A program made the translations under genes and the position numbers. Shown here piece by piece: positions 6,166 to 10,506 of a DNA stretch of 10,506 nt. The notes under the pieces were generated by a model. That model saw nothing but the letters and a program-made list of their open reading frames with translations, searched no databases and was not told the origin of the DNA. How positions within the stretch are numbered: the first letter of the stretch is position 1; each line of letters starts with the position of its first letter. Source of the DNA: CAZQSL01 sp964595945 (GTDB lineage: Bacteria; UBP15; UBA6099; JAJRTR01); the NCBI GenBank assembly GCA_964595945.1, contig CAZQSL010000124.1:1-10506 (forward strand). The letters are read 5' to 3'.

Positions 6166-8157
6166 ATGACACGTAAACTGCTCTTCATCGCTTCTCTATC
6201 ACTCTTCATCACTTTTAACTCTATCCCGGCGTCTGCGGCTCCAATTGATCTTGGAGATATAATGGTTGTCGAAAAGCGACTTGGCGGGGATGTGACCGAA
6301 TCTGACTCCACTATCTCTACTACGATCATTTCCGGCGAACAGTTCAGAGTACGTTCGTCCACGCTCGGGGAGGTGCTCTCGGCATTGGCAGGTGTCGAGA
6401 CCAGATCATACGGCGGCCCGGGCAGCTTTACAACCGTATCGATAAGAGGATCTGAAACCGATCACGTTACAGTTATGCTTGACGGGGTGCCGCTCAATGA
6501 AATATCCGGCGGCACTGTCGATCTGTCGGCTCTCAGCCTCAAAGATGTGGATCGCATCGAAGTCTATCGTTCCAACTCCCCAGTGCGATTCCCGGGATCG
6601 CCGATAGGAGGCGCCGTCAATATCATCACGAAAGCGTCACGGAAACGACATACTGAAATCACGGCGACTGCGGGTTCTTTCACCACCCTTGGCATGTCTA
6701 TGTCATCATCTTTTCCACTCAACAAACACTCGATACGATTCGGTTACGAACATTTGCAGTCCGATGGCGACTTCAAGTATGCAAATCATAATGGAACCCC
6801 GCTTGATACTGCCGATGACAAGACAGACGCCCGCGTCAACAACGACTTCACAAGCGATTCTCTGACTTCGCGCGCCGACTTCAACCTCGCGGCAGGCCGC
6901 ACACTCACAATAATCAATTCCGCTTTCAACAAAGAACAGGGCATACCCGGCACGGAAAACCTCCTTGATATCAACGCGCGGCTTGAAACCCTTCGCAATG
7001 TTTTCTCTGCCACTTTCACTGATGACGGCCTGTCGATCCCCGGTGTCATTTCCACCTACCGGGCGTCTTCGGCCTATCAGCGGACGAAGTTCTTCAATCC
7101 TGACACGAGCTACTTCGGCATCCGCAACAACAGGTTCATAACAAGGGCAGACTCACTGCGTGCCACCTATGAACACCTCACCGGCGATACCCATGACATC
7201 ACCCTCGCACTCGGGTTTACCCGCGAAAACATGTCCGCCTACGACTCGGCCCTCTACAGCAGATACCCTGATCCCAGCCACCGCACCACTACCGCCATAG
7301 CTATCGAAGACTCTCTTTCACTTCTCCACAACAGGCTTACAGTAGCTCCATCATGGCGCCACGAAACCCGCCGGAGCCATATTTCACGAGCCAGCAACAT
7401 CGACCTGCTTCCGGGTGAAGCCGAAAAAGACACTGCCACTAACTCTGCTCTCCACTTAGGAGCAAGATTGAAAGTCACCGCCTCACTCTCGTTACGCACA
7501 AGCATGGGAGACTATTTCAGAGCACCCACATTCACTGACCTTTTCGGCGACAATGGCGCAGTGGTCGGAAATCCCTCGCTTGTCGCGGAAACAGGGCATA
7601 ACGAAGACGCAGGGATCACCTGGTCAAGACGCCTCGGCCGCTCATCGCTACTGCTCGATGCGTCGGTATTCAGAAATCAGTCTGACAATACCATCGTTTA
7701 TGTCCACAACTCAGCCGTATACTCACGTCCCTACAATATTGGACGATCCATCACCAAAGGCGCTGAAACATCTCTGTCTCTCAAGCATGGACGATTCGCT
7801 CTTTCTACCAATTTCACCTATCAGCGGGCAATCGACGACAGTAGCACCATATATAGGGGCAACCCACTGCCGGGCCGTCACGAGCGCGCTTTCTCGGCTA
7901 CAGTCACATACTCCCCGGGGCGATGGAAATTTACTCAGGAATTTTCCCTCACGGGCGGCTGCTCACTGAGCTCGACGTACAACCCGGCCTACTACATAGG
8001 AAAATCCGAAGTGTTCACTTCCTCCGTTTCATACATGATCGGACGCGCCACCATCACTCTCGAAGGAAAAAATCTTACCGGGGAACAAGTCGCCGACATA
8101 CTCAATTACCCCCTTCCCGGCCGCAGTTTTTATATGACGTACAGGCGCGAATTGTGA
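6166..8157 (+). CDS. btuB: TonB-dependent outer-membrane receptor, BtuB-like (cobalamin uptake)
   Basis: This is a 22-strand beta-barrel receptor with an N-terminal plug, which imports a large substrate across the outer membrane using TonB energy. ATG 6166 gives 663 residues and opens with a clean signal peptide, MTRKLLFIASLSLFITF, cleaved after about residue 24 (PASA|AP). The open frame extends upstream to 6082, but that part is riboswitch and terminator sequence. A TonB-box-like DIMVVEK (31-37) precedes the plug, which shows TLGEVLSALAGVE, VSIRGSETDHVTVMLDGVPL, IEVYRSNSPVRF and GGAVNIITK (to about 157). The rest is barrel-type sequence ending GKNLTGEQVADILNYPLPGR and YMTYRREL; the last residue is Leu rather than the usual aromatic. 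Substrate assignment rests mainly on the cobalamin riboswitch directly upstream and the BtuF-like gene downstream, as sequence alone fits the wider BtuB/CirA group. Confidence 0.9.
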   Translation: MTRKLLFIASLSLFITFNSIPASAAPIDLGDIMVVEKRLGGDVTESDSTISTTIISGEQFRVRSSTLGEVLSALAGVETRSYGGPGSFTTVSIRGSETDHVTVMLDGVPLNEISGGTVDLSALSLKDVDRIEVYRSNSPVRFPGSPIGGAVNIITKASRKRHTEITATAGSFTTLGMSMSSSFPLNKHSIRFGYEHLQSDGDFKYANHNGTPLDTADDKTDARVNNDFTSDSLTSRADFNLAAGRTLTIINSAFNKEQGIPGTENLLDINARLETLRNVFSATFTDDGLSIPGVISTYRASSAYQRTKFFNPDTSYFGIRNNRFITRADSLRATYEHLTGDTHDITLALGFTRENMSAYDSALYSRYPDPSHRTTTAIAIEDSLSLLHNRLTVAPSWRHETRRSHISRASNIDLLPGEAEKDTATNSALHLGARLKVTASLSLRTSMGDYFRAPTFTDLFGDNGAVVGNPSLVAETGHNEDAGITWSRRLGRSSLLLDASVFRNQSDNTIVYVHNSAVYSRPYNIGRSITKGAETSLSLKHGRFALSTNFTYQRAIDDSSTIYRGNPLPGRHERAFSATVTYSPGRWKFTQEFSLTGGCSLSSTYNPAYYIGKSEVFTSSVSYMIGRATITLEGKNLTGEQVADILNYPLPGRSFYMTYRREL

Positions 8158-8169
8158 TACGGGATCATC

Positions 8170-8198
8170 TGCCTCGAAGCCTGACAGGCTTCGAGGCA
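8170..8198 (+). repeat. Perfect 12-bp intergenic hairpin after btuB
   Basis: TGCCTCGAAGCC (8170-8181) and GGCTTCGAGGCA (8187-8198) form an uninterrupted stem with the loop TGACA. No U tract follows (TGTATATAA), so it is unlikely to be a full intrinsic terminator. It sits 12 bases after the receptor stop and 20 bases before the next ribosome binding site, where intercistronic hairpins often stabilise or partition an mRNA. Confidence 0.75.
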
Positions 8199-8230
8199 TG
8201 TATATAAACACAATCATAAGGAGAAATGAG

Positions 8231-9937
8231 ATGAACAGAATTTCACACGTTGTACCTCTGATACTCATGCTGTCCGTGGCGGCGCTGCTCGCACAGGGAT
8301 GCGGAGGCAGCAGTTCGTCACCTGCCGGACAGACCATCAAAGGTTCGGTCCTGACTCCAGGCAGCGCAGCGGCCCGGATGCTGGCACGTAGCGCCAACGG
8401 TCTCACAAACGCCACGTCAATCGTTTCCATCAAAGCATACAGTGTCGATGCCACAGGCACCCCCAGTACCAGCCCGATCGCTGAAACCACATCCACTGCG
8501 TCCGGTATATACACGATCACGCTGCCAGCCGGATATGACTATACAAAAACGCTAACCCTGCTCAAGGCAGAGATGCCAGGCGCCACATCGACCGTATCCG
8601 TAAGGACGTATGTATCCGCAACCACCGATGATAATATCTCACCTCTATCGGAAGCAGCAGTGCGGTTGATCGCGATCGCGATCAATGATGCCGGACGCGA
8701 TTTTTCATATCTGACGCAGACAGACCTCACGGCGATCAAAACAACTGTCGCAGCGGCAGTGATAAGCATCGACAGCTCGGCAACGATCAATGCGGCCTGC
8801 GACTCTGCCGAATCAGCGGCAGCCGCGACTCCAGCAGTCGTAGCGGCTCTGTCCTCATCTACCGACAAGGTCCTCGGTTTCATAGCCACTACCGATTATA
8901 CGACCGGCAGGCTCGCGGCATTCACTGACACATCCTCACTCGCGTCTCTTCCTGCCATCACCAACGCTGCCAGCATCCACTCCGATGCCGTGATCCGCAC
9001 TTATGGCAGATATCTCTTCATCATCAATCGTTACGGCGGCGACAACATCACGGTTTACAACGCGTCCGCCCCATCCACCGCTCTCATCCAGTACACTACG
9101 GGGAGTGGCTCCAACCCACAGGACATAGCCTTCATATCCGATACCAAGGCATACGTTTCGCGCTACGGTTCCAACTCCATTTCCATCCGCAATCCTTTCA
9201 CCGGAGTGGAAACCGGCACCATTTCACTCGCAGATTTCGCTGATACCGATGGCCTCCCTGAAATGGGCGAAATGGTAAAAGTCGGCAATTATGTCTATGT
9301 GCTCATACAGAATCTTTACAACTATGCGGCAGTCGGCACCAGCCGGGTAATAGTCATAGACTCGGTGACAGACTCGATAGTAGATACCGACACATCGACT
9401 GCCGGGACACAGGCCATTTCCCTTCCGGCACAAAACCCTGTCTATATCGCATACAATGCCACCACCGGCAAGATATATATCTCATGCGCCGGCTCCTACT
9501 ATGACCCGGCAGTGACAGGTGGGCTGGTGACAGTCGATCCCGCAACATTCGCAACGGCTCTGATCGCCGATAAAACAGCCCTCGGCGGCACTCCCGGCGA
9601 TATCGTCATCACAAGTGCTGACAAGGGATATGTAGTCTTGTTGGACACATCCTATGTCAATACCATAGTGCCCTTCAACCCATCGACAGGCGCGGTATCG
9701 GCGTCGATCTATACGGCCGGTGGCTATGTTGGCGAAATCACGACCGATCCCTTTGGCCGTCTCGTCGTAACCGATGGCAGCTACACTTTGCCTGGCATCG
9801 TGTTTATCGACACTTCGACGGGAGAGAAAATCGCGGGTCCCATCGCGACATCTCTCACCCCCTCCTCTGTCGCATTCATCAGCTACTCGACAGAACTGCA
9901 AAAATCCGTAGAACGTTCGCTGATCGCAAAAAGATGA
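8231..9937 (+). CDS. Probable beta-propeller lipoprotein (YncE/YVTN-like) in the B12 operon, BtuG-like candidate
   Basis: This is a 568-residue exported lipoprotein. ATG 8231 is chosen over an in-frame ATG at 8198 because AAGGAGA (8218-8224) lies 6 bases upstream and the protein then opens with MNRISHVVPLILMLSVAALL and a lipobox LAQGC (Cys24), followed by GGSSSS. The 8198 start would fall in the hairpin. Residues about 36-130 look like a beta-sandwich regulatory or Ig-like module (IKGSV, SGIYTITLPAGYDYTKTLTLL). An Ala-rich helical stretch spans about 138-210. From about 215 to 552, repeated units resemble propeller blades: PQDIAFISDTKAYVSRYGSN, KVGNYVYVLIQN, YNATTGKIYISCAG, GDIVITSADKGYVVLLD, GEITTDPFGRLVVTDGSY, SSVAFIS. 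The blades carry NPFTGVETGTISL-like turns typical of YVTN/YncE proteins. I do not recognise a specific family member. Its place between btuB and btuF suggests B12 capture at the surface, like Bacteroides BtuG; this is inferred. Other extracellular binding roles remain possible. Confidence 0.8.
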   Translation: MNRISHVVPLILMLSVAALLAQGCGGSSSSPAGQTIKGSVLTPGSAAARMLARSANGLTNATSIVSIKAYSVDATGTPSTSPIAETTSTASGIYTITLPAGYDYTKTLTLLKAEMPGATSTVSVRTYVSATTDDNISPLSEAAVRLIAIAINDAGRDFSYLTQTDLTAIKTTVAAAVISIDSSATINAACDSAESAAAATPAVVAALSSSTDKVLGFIATTDYTTGRLAAFTDTSSLASLPAITNAASIHSDAVIRTYGRYLFIINRYGGDNITVYNASAPSTALIQYTTGSGSNPQDIAFISDTKAYVSRYGSNSISIRNPFTGVETGTISLADFADTDGLPEMGEMVKVGNYVYVLIQNLYNYAAVGTSRVIVIDSVTDSIVDTDTSTAGTQAISLPAQNPVYIAYNATTGKIYISCAGSYYDPAVTGGLVTVDPATFATALIADKTALGGTPGDIVITSADKGYVVLLDTSYVNTIVPFNPSTGAVSASIYTAGGYVGEITTDPFGRLVVTDGSYTLPGIVFIDTSTGEKIAGPIATSLTPSSVAFISYSTELQKSVERSLIAKR

Positions 9938-9951
9938 TCGTTTAATCCCGG

Positions 9952-9978
9952 ACGGACGAGGCCGCTGGCCTCGTCCGT
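9952..9978 (+). repeat. Perfect 12-bp intergenic hairpin before the BtuF-like gene
   Basis: ACGGACGAGGCC (9952-9963) and GGCCTCGTCCGT (9967-9978) form a perfect stem with a 3-base GCT loop and no U tract. It has the same arm length and the same place (between stop codon and next ribosome binding site) as the hairpin at 8170-8198, but unrelated arm sequence apart from a shared GAGGC core. It may be an mRNA-stability or expression-balancing element of the operon. Confidence 0.75.
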
Positions 9979-10000
9979 ACACTTCACGGAAGAGACTGCC

Positions 10001-10506
10001 ATGAAACATTGTCATTCGATCAGGACCGCCACAATCACGATAGCGGCGGTCTTCGCTTTTTCCACACTTATTGCGTCGTGCGCGCCGAAGAAGGAATTGC
10101 CACGGAGCGATTCACCACCGCATTACTCCCGCATCGTGTCCCTCTCTCCGGCGACCACCGAAATCCTCTTTGCGATCGGAGCCGGAGACAAGGTTGTAGG
10201 AGTTACAAGCTTCTGCAAATATCCGCCCGAAGCGCGCAAACGCACGAAAATCGGCGGATACACCAATATCAATTTCGAGACGATCCTCAAGCAGAAACCC
10301 GACATGGTGCTGATCACCCCTTATCAGCCTGACATCGCCACCAATCTCGAAAGTGCCGGCGTCAAATCACAGGTGATCGATACAAGTACAATCGCTAACA
10401 TCCTGAAATCTATAGAAGAGATCGGACGGCTCAGCGGCGAAACCGAAAACGCGCAAAAACTGACTGGTCAAATGCGGCGCCAGCTTACGGATATCAGGCG
10501 GCACGC
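10001..10506 (+). CDS. btuF: BtuF-like cobalamin ABC transporter substrate-binding lipoprotein (partial, 3' end outside window)
   Basis: The frame is open from ATG 10001 to the right edge (168 codons), after a ribosome binding site GGAAGAG (9988-9994) 6 bases upstream. The N-terminus, KHCHSIRT followed by a hydrophobic stretch and the canonical lipobox IASC (Cys27), marks a lipoprotein. The mature part fits the class III periplasmic-binding fold of vitamin B12 and siderophore transporters: SRIVSLSPATTEILFAIGAG (43-62), DKVVGVTSFCKYPPEA, KIGGYTNINFETILKQKPD, then MVLITPYQPDI and IEEIGRLSGETENAQKL, the start of the long linking helix. It would pass the ligand to an inner-membrane BtuC/BtuD permease, presumably encoded to the right. 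The cobalamin riboswitch and receptor upstream favour B12 over heme or iron chelates, to which close relatives bind. Confidence 0.9.
   Translation, partial: MKHCHSIRTATITIAAVFAFSTLIASCAPKKELPRSDSPPHYSRIVSLSPATTEILFAIGAGDKVVGVTSFCKYPPEARKRTKIGGYTNINFETILKQKPDMVLITPYQPDIATNLESAGVKSQVIDTSTIANILKSIEEIGRLSGETENAQKLTGQMRRQLTDIRRH

Noticed and set aside
5808..6362. 184-codon minus-strand open frame across the leader region
   Set aside because: It runs antisense through the promoter, riboswitch, terminator and btuB signal peptide; the translation shows no domain, and these + strand elements explain the sequence.
8198..8230. Earlier ATG (8198) for the propeller lipoprotein
   Set aside because: It lies at the edge of the intergenic hairpin, lacks a ribosome binding site and would place charged residues before the lipoprotein signal; ATG 8231 has AAGGAGA 6 bases upstream.
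10009..10332. 107-codon + strand frame inside the BtuF-like gene
   Set aside because: Overlaps the frame from 10001 that has a lipobox, a ribosome binding site and clear substrate-binding-protein motifs.

Overview
The window comes from a diderm (Gram-negative) bacterium of moderately high GC content. It has a TonB-dependent outer-membrane receptor, two lipoproteins with N-terminal lipoboxes, and a type IV pilus retraction ATPase. I cannot assign a phylum from the sequence alone. The protein style (PilT, a cobalamin receptor locus, a secreted repeat lipoprotein) would suit a deltaproteobacterium-like or uncultured anaerobic lineage, but that is an inference. All genes read left to right on the + strand, and no tRNA, rRNA, CRISPR array or insertion sequence was seen.

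Region 1 (1-4386) is a tightly packed tryptophan operon in the order trpE-trpG-trpC-trpB-trpA. The E/G, C/B and B/A junctions are 4-base ATGA overlaps. The one loose junction, a gap of about 49 bases between trpG and trpC, lies where trpD sits in many operons. Neither trpD (phosphoribosyltransferase) nor trpF (isomerase) is in the window. TrpE enters from the left edge and carries an apparent +1 frame disruption at a run of five T (32-36). Downstream of it the catalytic part is intact. TrpB has Met in place of the near-invariant Gln of its substrate-carboxylate loop.

Region 2 (4387-5623) is a pilT-type ATPase gene that starts 22 bases after trpA with a strong ribosome binding site, so it is probably co-transcribed with the trp genes. 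It carries an extra Gly/Ser/Pro-rich tail.

Region 3 (5624-6165) is non-coding. An AT-rich spacer leads to a near-consensus sigma70-type promoter (5876-5905), a complete cobalamin riboswitch (about 5913-6078), a short downstream hairpin, and a perfect 12-bp intrinsic terminator whose U tract ends at the base before the next ATG.

Region 4 (6166-10506) is a vitamin B12 uptake operon under that riboswitch: a BtuB-like TonB-dependent receptor, a 568-residue lipoprotein with YncE/YVTN-like beta-propeller character, and a BtuF-like periplasmic-binding lipoprotein cut by the right edge. A 12-bp perfect hairpin without a U tract sits in each of the two intergenic gaps. The most interesting point is the propeller lipoprotein between btuB and btuF. 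By position and fold type it resembles BtuG, the surface B12-capturing propeller lipoprotein of Bacteroides, but it has an added N-terminal module. It may be a BtuG-like B12 capture protein outside the Bacteroides context.
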